Shown here piece after piece: positions 8,893 to 19,085 of a stretch of DNA of 64,000 nucleotides (position 1 is its first letter; each line of letters begins with the position of its first letter). Location: contig NZ_LNYE01000022.1 of the NCBI RefSeq assembly GCF_001467695.1, positions 208,250-272,249 on the forward strand, read 5' to 3'. The notes beneath the pieces were generated by a model. The model was not told the origin of the DNA, did not search any database, and saw only the letters and a program-made list of their open reading frames with translations. Position numbers and translations under genes: made by a program. This DNA comes from Legionella gratiana. Lineage in GTDB: Bacteria; Pseudomonadota; Gammaproteobacteria; Legionellales; Legionellaceae.

Positions 8893-10308
8893 ATATAAGG
8901 GAGTATTTCTTTTAAGTTCGGGGTTTAGAGCAAGGATACGTTCAATTATAGTTTGATGCTTTTGTGCTATGCTACTGAGGCTATCGCCTTTTTTGACAAC
9001 ATAATAGATCGGTTGGTTTACTTTTTTCAAAATAACGAGCTGTTGCCCTTTATGTAAAGGTTGATTGTTTGTTATTTTATTCCATGCTTGTATCTCTTCA
9101 GCACGAACTCCATAGGTTCTAACTAATTTATCATAGGTATCATTCTCCTGTACAATATGAATGATGCGGTGATTTCTTGATACAGTCATTTGATGTGTTA
9201 ATGGAGTAGTTGCGAGAAGGGGCTCTTTTTTAACAACAACAGGGGTATTTTTAGTACTTGGAATTAAGATAGATTGATTGGGTTTTAGATGATTAGTGGT
9301 GAGTTGGTTTAATTGTTTGATGAAGTTTACAGTAGTGTGATACTTCACTGCAATATTATCCAAGTTATCTCCTGGTTTGACTTGGTACATTTCCCAACTG
9401 ACTCGTTTGTGTTCGGGGAGGTTGGCGAGATTGAAATAAAATTGCTGCACTTTTTCAGTGGGAATGAGTAATTTAAATGGCTCGTTGGGAGCAGTAGTCC
9501 AGCGATTAAATCCAGGATTTAGCTTAATTAACTCCTTATAGCTAATGCCTGCCATTTTTGCAGCATGATTTAAATCAATAGGACTCCCTATATTTACCTC
9601 TTCGAAATAAGGAAGGTATGCGATTTCTGGTAATACTAACTTATATCGGCTAGGATTGTTGATGATTTCCGCTAATGCAAGCAAGCGCGGAACGTAAATT
9701 TGAGTTTCTCGAGGAACAGATAACTCCCAAAAACTTACAGTGCGCCCCGAGTGTGGTATTGCTTTTATGGCGCGATCTATTGTTCCTGCTCCCGCATCAT
9801 AGGATGCTATTGCCAATATCCAATCGCCACTAAAGAAGTTATTGAGATAAAGCAGGTAATTAAGCGCTGCATCAGTGGATGATCGGATACTTCGTCTCGC
9901 GTCAAACCACCAATCTTGTGTTAGTCCTAAATCTTTGCCGGTAAGGGGCATTAATTGCCATAAACCTGCTGCACCAGCTACAGAATATGCAAAGGGATCA
10001 TAAGCGCTTTCGATCATCGGCAAGAGGGCTAATTCACCAGGCAGCTTTTTTTTCTTGATTTCGCTAATAATATGATAAATGTATGGTTCTGACTGACGAC
10101 ACACTTTGTGAAGAAAACCTGGATGAGCAATAAACCATTGGATTTGATCTTGTACTTCAACTCGAGAAGTTTCATGATTTAAAGTAAATTCGTATCGTAA
10201 TACTTCCCATACATTGGGTACTGCGTTCGCTATTGAACCACAAGTAATATCCCAAAAAAGGAGTGCATAAAAGAACAAAACTTTTGTTATGAAAAAGTTA
10301 AATTTCAA
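8866..10308 (-). CDS. mltD: Membrane-bound lytic murein transglycosylase D-like, three LysM domains
   Basis: MltD cleaves peptidoglycan glycan strands to 1,6-anhydro products. The 480-residue protein has an N-terminal hydrophobic export signal (about residues 5-28). A lysozyme-like SLT domain (about 88-215) holds the catalytic glutamate E100 (PMIESAYDP) and the GAAGLWQLMP motif. Three LysM peptidoglycan-binding repeats follow at about 308-350, 384-426 and 435-479. I see no classic lipobox cysteine in the leader apart from C23 (DITCGS), so lipid anchoring is uncertain. Its 3' end overlaps the ABM pseudogene on the other strand. Confidence 0.92.
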   Translation of the reverse strand: MKFNFFITKVLFFYALLFWDITCGSIANAVPNVWEVLRYEFTLNHETSRVEVQDQIQWFIAHPGFLHKVCRQSEPYIYHIISEIKKKKLPGELALLPMIESAYDPFAYSVAGAAGLWQLMPLTGKDLGLTQDWWFDARRSIRSSTDAALNYLLYLNNFFSGDWILAIASYDAGAGTIDRAIKAIPHSGRTVSFWELSVPRETQIYVPRLLALAEIINNPSRYKLVLPEIAYLPYFEEVNIGSPIDLNHAAKMAGISYKELIKLNPGFNRWTTAPNEPFKLLIPTEKVQQFYFNLANLPEHKRVSWEMYQVKPGDNLDNIAVKYHTTVNFIKQLNQLTTNHLKPNQSILIPSTKNTPVVVKKEPLLATTPLTHQMTVSRNHRIIHIVQENDTYDKLVRTYGVRAEEIQAWNKITNNQPLHKGQQLVILKKVNQPIYYVVKKGDSLSSIAQKHQTIIERILALNPELKRNTPLYFGQKIFVG

Positions 10309-10390
10309 TAGAATTTACCTATGAATACAATTGCTCATCAGTGTACTAAAATTTACTTTGGGATTAAACCGGATTGTATCCATTTAACTC

Positions 10391-10475
10391 ATAAGGGATT
10401 AAATTAATCCTTTATGATCTAGTTCGTTTAACGACATAAAGGGCATAGAAATGCCTTTATGTCGAACTCACGTTA
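10391..10475. repeat. Hairpin pair including palindromic element family B, copy 1
   Basis: The main stem is GACATAAAGGGCAT (10433-10446) against ATGCCTTTATGTC (10451-10463), followed by GAACTCACGTTA, whose last three bases form the gloB stop codon on the minus strand. A second hairpin lies at 10391-10415. The same hairpin plus the GAACTCACGTTA tag occurs after bamD at 30869-30913. It probably terminates gloB, but the tag faces the gene here and away from it at bamD. Confidence 0.65.
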
Positions 10476-11231
10476 CTTAAATGAATTTTTTTCTTCGCGT
10501 AACACTCTGAATATTTCTAATGAATTTAGCGATTTTGCCCCATGTTTTAATGCATACTGTTGTACCTCTGGTTTGTCAGTGCGTAAAAAAGGGTTAGTTG
10601 ATTTTTCTAGTTCTAAAGTAGATGGGAGCGTGCAGGATTGATCGTGTATGTTGTGCAAATATTTTTGTATGGACAAGTTGTTAGGCTCTACAGTCTGTGC
10701 AAAGCGCAAATTTTGTTGTGTATATTCATGAGCACAGAATACTTTTGTGGTTGTTGGTAATGCTTTAAAAAGAAGTAACGATTGATGTAATTGCTCTAAT
10801 GTCCCGTCAAATACTCGTCCGCAGCCTGCTGAGAAAAGTGTGTCTCCACAAAACAACCATTCGTGCTGAGATTCATAATAGCTAATATGAGTGGATGTAT
10901 GGCCTGGATTAAATAATATATTAAAAATACAGTGTCCTACTTGGATGGTTTGATGTTCTTGTACAGGATTTGTTATATAGGGAATTCGTGGATCATTAGG
11001 GCCATAAACTGTGCAAGAAGGGGAGGTTTTAGTGAGTTCGTCTACACCCCCAATATGATCGTGATGGTGGTGAGTTAATAAAATAGTACGTAGTTTGAGA
11101 TGATTTGAGTGGGCAAATTGTAATACGGGTTCTGCATCACCTGGGTCAACACAATCAAAGACTCCTGTTTTTTCATCAATAATTGCCCAAATATAGTTAT
11201 CAAAAAAAGCAGGAATAGGAAAAATTTTCAT
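10473..11231 (-). CDS. gloB: Hydroxyacylglutathione hydrolase (glyoxalase II)
   Basis: GloB hydrolyses S-lactoylglutathione to lactate and glutathione, the second step of methylglyoxal detoxification. The 252-residue protein has the metallo-beta-lactamase metal motif [10 protein letters not shown] at residues 53-62, later metal ligands ([15 protein letters not shown]) and the glutathione-binding C-terminal region. Its start abuts the rlmJ stop, so rlmJ and gloB form a two-gene minus-strand unit with rlmJ first. Confidence 0.96.
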   Translation of the reverse strand: MKIFPIPAFFDNYIWAIIDEKTGVFDCVDPGDAEPVLQFAHSNHLKLRTILLTHHHHDHIGGVDELTKTSPSCTVYGPNDPRIPYITNPVQEHQTIQVGHCIFNILFNPGHTSTHISYYESQHEWLFCGDTLFSAGCGRVFDGTLEQLHQSLLLFKALPTTTKVFCAHEYTQQNLRFAQTVEPNNLSIQKYLHNIHDQSCTLPSTLELEKSTNPFLRTDKPEVQQYALKHGAKSLNSLEIFRVLREEKNSFK

Positions 11232-12061
11232 CAGTTGGCCTCAATAATAGAGAAAGAGCTCTCCGGATTAAAATGATTTTTAAGGGTAGTTAATACAGAC
11301 TTCATTTCTTCGGCTAACGTAAATGGGGGATTAATAATCCATAAACCACAACCATACATACCTTCAGTAGGAGCCGAGGTTAAGTTAAATTCAATATGCA
11401 AAGTATTTTTTATATTGATATCTTTCATACCTCTGTTGAGTTTATCAGTTAATTTTTTAGTAACGAGAGGATACCAAAGACAATAAACACCTGTAGAAAA
11501 ACGAGAGTAGGCTTGTTTCATGGCAATAGGAATTTCTTTATATTCTTCTTTTATTTCAAAAGAAGGATCAATAAAAATTAATCCTCGTTTTTCTGGTGGC
11601 GGAAGCAAGGCTTTCAGTGCAGCTATTCCATCATTTTTACTGAAATGTACTTTTTTATTAAAATGAGGTAATTGAGTAAGTTCTTCAAACTCTCTTGGAT
11701 GTAACTCACAAAAATACATTCTGTCTTGCATGCGTAGCATATTGATGGCTAAGTAGGGGGAGCCTGGATAATATCTTAATGTATTTGTAGGATTAAGTTG
11801 GTTAACAATATTGAGGTAATCTTGGAAAAGAGAGTTTAGAGAATCTTTATTAGACCAAAGTAGTTGAATTCCTTGTTGGTATTCTTTTGTTTTTTCAGCT
11901 TGTTTGTTTTTTAAGTCATACAAACCTTTGCCAGAGTGGGTCTCAAGATAAAATAATGGCTTATCTTTTAGAGTTAAATAACACAGAAGTCGCGTTAAGG
12001 CTAAGTGTTTGATGACATCAGCAAAATTTCCAGCATGATATCCGTGTTGATAACTGAGCAT
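11231..12061 (-). CDS. rlmJ: 23S rRNA (adenine(2030)-N6)-methyltransferase RlmJ
   Basis: RlmJ uses S-adenosylmethionine to methylate A2030 of 23S rRNA. The ATG at 12061 gives the family N-terminus [19 protein letters not shown] and 276 residues, close to the usual 280; a longer upstream frame exists but adds 33 unrelated residues. The catalytic motif reads FIDPSFE instead of the usual DPPYE. It overlaps gloB by one base. Start and family are secure. Confidence 0.94.
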   Translation of the reverse strand: MLSYQHGYHAGNFADVIKHLALTRLLCYLTLKDKPLFYLETHSGKGLYDLKNKQAEKTKEYQQGIQLLWSNKDSLNSLFQDYLNIVNQLNPTNTLRYYPGSPYLAINMLRMQDRMYFCELHPREFEELTQLPHFNKKVHFSKNDGIAALKALLPPPEKRGLIFIDPSFEIKEEYKEIPIAMKQAYSRFSTGVYCLWYPLVTKKLTDKLNRGMKDINIKNTLHIEFNLTSAPTEGMYGCGLWIINPPFTLAEEMKSVLTTLKNHFNPESSFSIIEAN

Positions 12062-12130
12062 AGAGTTCCTAAAACATTTTTTATAATTGTCTACTATACT
12101 CTTTTTAAGAGAGTATAAAAGGGGAAAGTT

Positions 12131-12328
12131 ATGGAACTTCACGAAGATTATGATGACCAATCATTCTCTGATTATAACTACGATGATGATGTTGAATCCA
12201 TGAATCATCGAAAGAATGTTAGACGTATGCTCGAGGATAAACTGGAACGCAAACGTTTAAGAGAAGAGTTTAAGGATGATTTCGATGAGTTAAGCGGTGA
12301 TTTCGATTGGGATGTTTTAGATAAATAA
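12131..12328 (+). CDS. Small acidic protein, PA3496-like
   Basis: The 65-residue protein has an acidic, tyrosine-rich N-terminus and a central charged segment (RRMLEDKLERKRLREEF) like the PA3496 family of small gammaproteobacterial proteins, some of which are annotated as putative envelope-integrity factors. A good ribosome site (AAAGGGGAAAG) precedes the ATG. It is divergent from rlmJ with 69 bp between the starts, so the two promoters share that gap. Function unknown. Confidence 0.7.
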   Translation: MELHEDYDDQSFSDYNYDDDVESMNHRKNVRRMLEDKLERKRLREEFKDDFDELSGDFDWDVLDK

Positions 12329-12393
12329 TTCTTTATGACTACTGATGATCCATGCTGCGTATTTAGTAGTGAAATAGCCTGAAATCGGTTCTT

Positions 12394-13260
12394 TTACTCA
12401 TGTACGTGGTTCAACGCTTGGGTAGCAGATTTTAATGTATTTTCAAGTAAGGTTACTATGGTCATTGGCCCAACGCCGCCTGGAACAGGTGTTATCCAAG
12501 CAACTTTATTTACTGCATTTGTAAAATCAACATCTCCTCTAATACGGCCATCCGCTAATCGATGTATCCCAACATCGATGACTATTTGATCCTTACTAAG
12601 CCACTCTGAATCGATAACATCCATTTTTCCTGTTGCCACAATAACTAAATCAGCAATACGTACCAGTTTTTCGAGTTGTTGTGTAAATTTGTGTGCAATT
12701 GTTACTGTGGCGCCTGCTAAGAGTAATTCCAAGCTCATGGGGCGACCGACTATGTTGGATGCACCAATAACAAGAGCATGTTTTCTTTTCACGTCAAGTT
12801 GGTAGTGCTTTAACAAATTCATAATGCCAAATGGGGTGCATGGACGTAATAAAGGGTTACGTTGTGCAAGTCGACCTAAATTATAGGGATGAAAACCATC
12901 AACATCTTTTTCTGGTTTGATGCGTTCGATTATAGCACTCTCATTAATGTGGGCGGGCAAAGGTAACTGTATGAGAATACCATCAATTTGATCAGAACTA
13001 TTTAATTGATCAATCAGATTGATTAATGCATTTTGTGTTGTTTCTTCAGGTAAATCATAAGAATGGGAAGTAATACCTACTTCAGCACAAGCTTTTCGCT
13101 TATTGGCTACATAAACTGTTGAAGCAGGATCATTTCCAATGAGGATAACAGCAAGACCTGGTGCGCGATGACCTTGTTCTATGTGATCTTGCACTTGCTT
13201 TTTTAATTCATTTCGATGTAGAGAAGCGACAACTTTTCCATCAATTAAAGATGCTGACAT
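12394..13260 (-). CDS. folD: Bifunctional methylenetetrahydrofolate dehydrogenase / methenyltetrahydrofolate cyclohydrolase
   Basis: FolD interconverts 5,10-methylene-, 5,10-methenyl- and 10-formyl-tetrahydrofolate with NADP. The 288-residue protein has the substrate-site motif [12 protein letters not shown] with its catalytic lysine, the QLPLP motif, the nucleotide-binding segment ([15 protein letters not shown]), and the C-terminal signature [11 protein letters not shown]. It is a standalone minus-strand gene. Confidence 0.97.
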   Translation of the reverse strand: MSASLIDGKVVASLHRNELKKQVQDHIEQGHRAPGLAVILIGNDPASTVYVANKRKACAEVGITSHSYDLPEETTQNALINLIDQLNSSDQIDGILIQLPLPAHINESAIIERIKPEKDVDGFHPYNLGRLAQRNPLLRPCTPFGIMNLLKHYQLDVKRKHALVIGASNIVGRPMSLELLLAGATVTIAHKFTQQLEKLVRIADLVIVATGKMDVIDSEWLSKDQIVIDVGIHRLADGRIRGDVDFTNAVNKVAWITPVPGGVGPMTIVTLLENTLKSATQALNHVHE

Positions 13261-13462
13261 AATTACCTATGAGAAAAGTAAGGCGGTTATTATGAATTAG
13301 AGGTTTGTATAATGCAATAGTGCTTTAGAGGAGTAGAGGAAATAAATAATTAATAATCTATATCATATGAGCTAATTACTTGAATCAATTAATAAATAAT
13401 GTTAATTTTTTCAATATATAAGTCCCGAGCTAGTTCAACTCCAAAGGACGCGGAGCTCCTGA

Positions 13463-15493
13463 TTGAAAAAAAATGTTTTGTTTTCAACTTTATTTGCATT
13501 CACTTTCCCGGTCTATGTTTATGCATTTGGTTTAGGGGAAATGAGCGTGAAGTCTGCCCTAGGGCAACCTTTTGCTGCAGAAGTTAAGTTAATTGATGTG
13601 CATGAGATTTCTTTATCAAACGTTAGAGCTGGCCTAGCTGATCCGCAAAGTTATCAAAGCCTTGGCATAGAATGGCCTGAAACAGCAAATTCACTTTTTC
13701 TTGAAATTAAAAAAAATAAACAGGGCAAATATAGTGTAGTTATTTACTCGACAGAGCAAATAACGGAACCTTATATGCAGCTTATTATTGATTTAACATG
13801 GTCCAAAGGACAAATCTATAAAGTTTATACAGTATTATTAGATCCTCCAGGTTATAAACTAGCGAGTACAACTGCTCAAAGTGGCCTGACCTATCAGCGG
13901 CAATTCTCTAATTATCACCAAAAGACAGTTGTTTCTACTAAGGTAAGTCACAACACAAAGAAAGGAGTTTATGGTCCTACAATTGCCAATGAAAATATAT
14001 GGCAAATCGCACAAAGGTATAAAACTTCTGATGCAATTTTACCGCAAATCGTTCTAGCAATTGTTGGCGCAAATCCTGATGCATTTACTCAGGGCAATTT
14101 AAACGGATTAAAGGTTGGAGTTCGTTTGAAAATTCCATCTGCTCCAGGATTTGTTGAAGTTCCTGCTGATTTAGCGACGGTTGAAGTGATGGCTCATGAT
14201 AAAGCATGGAATGAAAAAACATCGATTAATCATGTATTATCACCACCTTACATGATAGGGCAAACACCCAGTATAAGTCCTCCTATTGAGTATTCGCAGA
14301 TTCCACCAGTACCAAAATTTTCAGGTTCAACACTTCCTGTAATGAATCAAACTCAATCTGAGACCACTTCAGTCAACTTATTATCATCAATAGAGAGTCA
14401 AAAACAAATCAGCCCTGAACAACGCAGAACTCTTAATGCAGAAATATCTATTACCGCTGCTGCTGTAGACTCTTTGCGAGAATCTAATGCTTTATTAACA
14501 GAACAATTAAGTTTATTACAAGCACAAAACAAAAAATTACAAAAGCAGTTGGATGAGCGAGATAAGCAAATTCAAATATTGATGAGAGAGCGGATAGCTA
14601 TTGCGGGACAGACAAGCTCCAGTTCTCTTGGTACTTTCTCTAATGCTGGGTTTTTAATTAGTTTATTGCTTATTGCAGGTTCAGGAGGTATTACCTATTA
14701 TTATTTTAAACGTAGGGATCAGAGAAAAAGTAATCTATCTAAAGTAACTAATCCCGTAGAATCCGCCCCAGCGTCTACTCCCGCGCCAGTGCCTACTCCT
14801 ACTCCGATTGAATCCTTTATTCACTCTAAAGAACAGCCAGTTGCACAACAAGAGATAAGTGAGCTGAGATCAGAGCCCAAGTTGAAACCAGATCTAGAAT
14901 TAATTCCTAAACCTCAAGTTGCGGAGCAATTAGTTTTACCATCAGCAGAAGTCGAAAATTTAAAGACTGTTGCTAATGCTCAAGACAATGTTTCTACATC
15001 GACTGAACCTCGATCCCAATCTCAGCCTAAACCAGAAGATAATGAAAGGCTATTAGAGTTCTCATCAGATGTAGTTGAGGATAAATTAATAAAACCGAGC
15101 CATGAAAATCAAAACTTATCTAGTGAGGAGTTACCTGAAGAAAATCTATTAGAATTTGAATCAGGCTTGCATCATACAATTGCAAAAGAGTCTATTCAAG
15201 AGGCAAATTATCCTAAGGAAATAGCTAGCGAGGATAAGGGATTAGAGTTTACTTTTACTCCCTCTGACTCAGAGAAAACCACCCCAGAGAAAACTACTAA
15301 GAACGATATTGATCTTTCTAACTTAAAGAATGAAAAGGCATTAGATACTCTTTTAGCTCTTGCTAAAACATACATAGGAATGGAAGATATAGAATCCGCT
15401 TTAAATTCATTAGATGAAGTACTGCAACACGGTAGTAAGGTGCAAAAGGAAGAAGCAAAACGCCTACTCGCTGAGATAAAAGGGCAGTCTTGA
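13463..15493 (+). CDS. fimV: FimV/HubP-type polar peptidoglycan-binding protein
   Basis: FimV/HubP proteins are polar inner-membrane scaffolds that organise pili, flagella or chemotaxis systems. The start is TTG at 13463 behind GGAG; the frame opens with a signal peptide (residues 1-21) and the conserved FimV N-domain (FGLGEMSVKSALGQPFAAEV). A LysM-like region (about 175-225) follows, then a coiled coil (about 340-375) and a transmembrane helix (about 392-411). An acidic cytoplasmic tail ends in a TPR-like FimV C-domain (LDTLLALAKTYIGMEDIESAL). The gene is 676 residues. In other gammaproteobacteria truA follows directly; here 2.1 kb of accessory DNA intervenes. Confidence 0.93.
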   Translation: MKKNVLFSTLFAFTFPVYVYAFGLGEMSVKSALGQPFAAEVKLIDVHEISLSNVRAGLADPQSYQSLGIEWPETANSLFLEIKKNKQGKYSVVIYSTEQITEPYMQLIIDLTWSKGQIYKVYTVLLDPPGYKLASTTAQSGLTYQRQFSNYHQKTVVSTKVSHNTKKGVYGPTIANENIWQIAQRYKTSDAILPQIVLAIVGANPDAFTQGNLNGLKVGVRLKIPSAPGFVEVPADLATVEVMAHDKAWNEKTSINHVLSPPYMIGQTPSISPPIEYSQIPPVPKFSGSTLPVMNQTQSETTSVNLLSSIESQKQISPEQRRTLNAEISITAAAVDSLRESNALLTEQLSLLQAQNKKLQKQLDERDKQIQILMRERIAIAGQTSSSSLGTFSNAGFLISLLLIAGSGGITYYYFKRRDQRKSNLSKVTNPVESAPASTPAPVPTPTPIESFIHSKEQPVAQQEISELRSEPKLKPDLELIPKPQVAEQLVLPSAEVENLKTVANAQDNVSTSTEPRSQSQPKPEDNERLLEFSSDVVEDKLIKPSHENQNLSSEELPEENLLEFESGLHHTIAKESIQEANYPKEIASEDKGLEFTFTPSDSEKTTPEKTTKNDIDLSNLKNEKALDTLLALAKTYIGMEDIESALNSLDEVLQHGSKVQKEEAKRLLAEIKGQS

Positions 15494-15517
15494 TTTATAA
15501 ATATTTTCTATTCGGTA

Positions 15518-15658
15518 TCAAGGTTTGTTTGGTTCTACTATTAGAATGCGCTCCATTTTAATGAGTAATTGATTAATCAGGGCACCGTCAGGAGAATTTT
15601 GTTTCACTAAATCAAGAGGAGTCTGAGAATTGCTATCGCAGTACTCAAACAAGCAAAA
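15518..15658 (-). pseudogene. Ankyrin-repeat gene 3' remnant
   Basis: Read on the minus strand, the stretch encodes LFEYCDSNSQTPLDLVKQ followed by a helical tail and a stop. The NSQTPLDLV segment matches an ankyrin repeat core. No start or upstream repeats remain; the frame runs into the coiled-coil remnant on the other strand near 15630. It is probably the tail of a lost ankyrin protein. Confidence 0.45.
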
Positions 15659-16509
15659 GAGAATGCAATACGTAGTGCAATCTTAATAGATGACTTAAAG
15701 ATCAGGCTGGATTATTTTGGAACAAAATTAAAAGATGATTACGAGAAACTTAACCAAATAGTGAATGAAAACGCTTCTAGGTGTGAGCCGTTAATGCAGG
15801 ACATCAGCGCTGTTAAAATTGGTGAGAAAAGTGCTATACCCCTATCAATGCTTCAAGAAGCGAGGCAGGAAGTAATACGGGATGCAAGATTAGTTGTTGA
15901 TGATTTGAGACGCAATTTAGTTGAATTTAATACAAAATTAGAACGCGTTAAAAGTCAACTTCCAAATCGTGTCGAGGAGTATCAAAAATTAAAAAATGAT
16001 TTAATTGGCTTAAAAGTTGGAAACAACGATAAAGAAATGGATAAGTTCCTAGTTGAGTGCGATAAAGCAATCATGCAGACCAGAAATTTAGATGAGCGGT
16101 TGGGAAAAATAACGGAGCAAATTCAAAAGATGCAAAGAGTCATACAGGGTTTAAAATCCCGGGAAAATGAAGCAGTTAAAACACTTATCAAGGATTTTGA
16201 TGCTAGAAACAAATGGTACACTATAGGGATGGGTAAGAAAGCACGTAAAATTGAGGCAGCTCTTGCGAATGTACCTATAGAAGAAAGAGCTAAATTGCTA
16301 AGCTCGAATGATCAGACAGTAACCGATGTACTCGACGCTATTGCATGGAAGAGGAAATCTATTTTTAGTAGTGCTAAAAACAAGAAGGAAAAATTGAAAT
16401 AAAGAATTCAGCCGATGCATTTAAAGATTTTAAAGAAAAGTTTAACGATGCGATAGCAAAGAGAGCTGATGTTAAACTTGAGACTACGGCACCCAAAAGG
16501 TACTCCTAA
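15611..16509 (+). pseudogene. Coiled-coil protein remnant, 5' truncated and 3' frameshifted
   Basis: An open frame with strong heptad-like composition runs from a stop at 15608 with no usable start until a GTG at 15761. The 50 codons before that GTG (such as AVLKQAKENAIRSAILIDDL) are as protein-like as those after it, so the 5' end has been lost. From GTG the frame gives 213 residues of lysine- and glutamate-rich coiled coil, ending at 16402. A shifted frame then continues AFKDFKEKFNDAIAKRAD to a stop at 16509, so an indel lies near 16390. This is typical of a decayed Legionella coiled-coil effector, but no homologue is recognised. Confidence 0.6.
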
Positions 16510-16551
16510 TACGCGAGGACTTATAGTTTCGCTATTCTACAAAACATCTTG

Positions 16552-17346
16552 TCAAAAAAGATAAGTCATACTGACTAAAATCTCATTGGAGTGATAAGAG
16601 CCTGGATTTAATGATTGGTTAGACCATGTTTCCACTCCATTACCTGAAGAATATGGACCTAAATCCTGATAAATATAACCTACGGAAAGAATGAACTGCG
16701 GTAAAAAATGTACATCAACACCAGCACCTATATTGTAGGCAAATTCACTGGTATTGGCGTTTCTGAATCCTGGGTTAATTCGTGGTGTAACGTTTGTTAA
16801 GGCTGTTTCATGATAATTAGAGACCTTATTAAAAGAGCTTCCTATTCCTCCATTGATATAAGGTGAAAAGATCCCATGCTTGCATAGATTCATTTTTCCA
16901 GAGATTAATAGAAGGTTTGAAGTAAAATCTAACTTATAATCGTAATTAGTAAATTGAGGTAAGGAGTATTGCGTAATTTGCCCCTCAAGCTGAGTTTTGA
17001 AAAAATACTGCCAAAAGATACTTAATGAGTAGGAAGGAAACCAAACGTTGTCATTTTGCCATCGTCGTCCTGCGGATGCTGCGATAACAGCCCCGTTGTT
17101 CTTGCTGATTGAGTATTGATCATAATTGTAAGGTGTCGAAAACTCGGAACCATTATTTACTTGCATAGGAGTTTGCAAATCAGGAAATTGTGCTCCTGCT
17201 CCAAGCGAAATAAACCAGTTTTTTGGCGCATTGAAGACTGATTGCATGGATGAGTTTTGCACGTGTCCTGCATTCTTAGCGAATGAAGTGTGAGGACATA
17301 CAAGGAGTAGGGCGGTAATACTTGGATAAAATAAATTCCGTTTCAT
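16552..17346 (-). CDS. Outer-membrane beta-barrel protein
   Basis: The 264-residue protein has a cleavable signal peptide (residues 1-23, ending SFAK). Alternating amphipathic strands follow, rich in aromatic and glycine residues (LSLGAGAQF-like start, INGGIGSSF, YNIGAGVDVHFLPQFILSVGYIYQ), and it ends in a terminal phenylalanine (VSMTYLF), the BamA-recognised C-terminal signature. It resembles the family of small Legionella surface barrels and the product at 53000. It lies inside the accessory insertion between fimV and truA. Ligand or role unknown. Confidence 0.8.
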   Translation of the reverse strand: MKRNLFYPSITALLLVCPHTSFAKNAGHVQNSSMQSVFNAPKNWFISLGAGAQFPDLQTPMQVNNGSEFSTPYNYDQYSISKNNGAVIAASAGRRWQNDNVWFPSYSLSIFWQYFFKTQLEGQITQYSLPQFTNYDYKLDFTSNLLLISGKMNLCKHGIFSPYINGGIGSSFNKVSNYHETALTNVTPRINPGFRNANTSEFAYNIGAGVDVHFLPQFILSVGYIYQDLGPYSSGNGVETWSNQSLNPGSYHSNEILVSMTYLF

Positions 17347-17349
17347 AAA

Positions 17350-17485
17350 TTAAATCTCAATTTTTAACACTGGTTTAGCAAGTCCCTTAATTGCAAACCG
17401 AGAAGCTACCATAAATGAATTCAAGAAATCAACCATAGATGCAGTAAGGGAACAGCAGTTATCGAGTAAAAAGCGAGGATATTAG
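17350..17485 (+). pseudogene. Coding-like fragment with no start
   Basis: An open frame reads ANREATINEFKKSTIDAV and then EQQLSSKKRGY before a stop. The composition is that of a helical protein tail, but there is no start codon or ribosome site. It could be the 3' end of another lost accessory gene, or chance. Confidence 0.25.
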
Positions 17486-17633
17486 TAATATCAAACTCTT
17501 AAGCTAAAATTCTAGCTCTGAGTTTTCAATGAAAAATGACTATAATATTTTAATAAACTTAAAATCAATTCTAGTAAAGTATAGACAAAACAAATGCTGT
17601 ATTATAAATTGACCCTTTTATCAGGAATAATCA

Positions 17634-18422
17634 ATGCGAATCGCTTTAGTGCTTGAGTATGATGGTAGTAGGTATCATGGCTGGCAAGCACAAACAGGAT
17701 TGCATACCGTACAACAGGCCGTTGAAAATGCCTTATCTAAAGTAGCAGATTTGCCTATATCTGTGGTTTGTGCAGGAAGAACGGATACCGGTGTGCATGC
17801 AACAAATCAAGTCATTCATTTTGACAGTGAAAAGCAGCGCAGTATTCGTGCATGGATCCATGGGGTAAATTCATTTTTACCTAAAGATATATGCGTTAAA
17901 TGGGGAAAAGAACTCTCCGAAGAGTTTCATGCGAGATATTCCGCAACTGCAAGACGGTATCGTTACGTGATTTATAATAGTGCTATAAGACCAGCATTGC
18001 TGCGCAGCAATGTAACATGGCAATATAGACAATTGGATCATCGTCTTATGCATCAAGCAGCTCAAACATTATTGGGTGAAAATGATTTTACTTCATTTCG
18101 CTCCGTTGAATGTCAGTCGAATACGCCGATGCGGAATGTGCATAAACTCCAAGTGAACCGAATGGGGGATTTGATAATAATTGATATAACTGCTAATGCT
18201 TTTTTACATCATATGGTACGGAATATTGCGGGTGTGCTTATTGCAGTAGGCTCAGGAAAACAACCTGTTTCTTGGGTAGACGAGGTGCTTAAAGCAAAAG
18301 ACAGAAGATTAGGGGCTGAAACAGCTCCTGCTTATGGATTGTATTTGGTGCAAGTTAATTACCCGCAAGAGTTTTCTATATTACAGAATTGTCCAGGACC
18401 TATGTTTCTTTTGGAGAAATAA
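17634..18422 (+). CDS. truA: tRNA pseudouridine(38-40) synthase TruA
   Basis: TruA converts uridines 38-40 of the tRNA anticodon arm to pseudouridine. The 262-residue protein has the N-terminal motif (RIALVLEYDGSRYHGWQAQ), the catalytic aspartate D51 in AGRTDTGVHATNQV, and the C-terminal signature FLHHMVRNIAGVL. Its stop directly abuts the trpF GTG start, so truA-trpF-trpB-trpA-glnS-cysS look like one transcription unit. Confidence 0.97.
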   Translation: MRIALVLEYDGSRYHGWQAQTGLHTVQQAVENALSKVADLPISVVCAGRTDTGVHATNQVIHFDSEKQRSIRAWIHGVNSFLPKDICVKWGKELSEEFHARYSATARRYRYVIYNSAIRPALLRSNVTWQYRQLDHRLMHQAAQTLLGENDFTSFRSVECQSNTPMRNVHKLQVNRMGDLIIIDITANAFLHHMVRNIAGVLIAVGSGKQPVSWVDEVLKAKDRRLGAETAPAYGLYLVQVNYPQEFSILQNCPGPMFLLEK

Positions 18423-19049
18423 GTGAATTCATCACGTATACGAGTCAAGATGTGTGGTATGACGCGTAGCGAAGACATTGCGTGTGCTGTAAATTTAGGT
18501 GTAGATGCTGTTGGGTTCATTTTTTATAATAAAAGTGCACGTTTTGTTTCTATTGATCAGGCAACGGTCTTACTCAAAGATCTTCCGGCATTTGTAGACT
18601 CCGTGGCTGTTTTGGTGAATCCTGAGCGAGATTTGGTGCAAAAAATCATCGAAGAACTACCCATTCAGCTATTGCAATTTCATGGTGATGAATCAGCGGA
18701 ATTTTGCCAACAATTTAAAAAACCTTTCATTAAAGCGATACATCCTTATTCGGCAGAAGATATTCATCAAGCAACACGAGAATTTGCGATGGCTCATGCC
18801 TTATTGTTAGATACCCCCTCTGCTGTGGCAAAAGGTGGAACTGGACTTGTTTTTGATTGGAAGATTATCCCGCAAGAGGTAGCCAAGCCTTATATATTGG
18901 CTGGTGGCATCGATGAATTTAATGTGCTTCAAGCAATTGAATTATGTCATCCTTATGCTGTAGATCTTTGCAGTGGGATTGAAGTATCGCCTGGAATTAA
19001 AGATCATGGCAAAATGGGTCGGTTTATGCAGAAATTAGTGAATAGATAG
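18423..19049 (+). CDS. trpF: Phosphoribosylanthranilate isomerase
   Basis: TrpF catalyses the third committed step of tryptophan synthesis, an Amadori rearrangement of phosphoribosylanthranilate. The start is GTG, one base after the truA stop, with a GGAG ribosome site (TTTGGAGAAATAAGTG). The 208-residue TIM barrel has the N-terminal KMCGMTR motif with the catalytic cysteine (C11), the LLDTPS strand with the catalytic aspartate, and the phosphate-binding end (LAGGIDEFNV, DLCSGIE). Confidence 0.96.
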   Translation: MNSSRIRVKMCGMTRSEDIACAVNLGVDAVGFIFYNKSARFVSIDQATVLLKDLPAFVDSVAVLVNPERDLVQKIIEELPIQLLQFHGDESAEFCQQFKKPFIKAIHPYSAEDIHQATREFAMAHALLLDTPSAVAKGGTGLVFDWKIIPQEVAKPYILAGGIDEFNVLQAIELCHPYAVDLCSGIEVSPGIKDHGKMGRFMQKLVNR

Positions 19050-19085
19050 TAGCCTGTCCTCAGGTTGCATTTTTAAGGTAGATCA

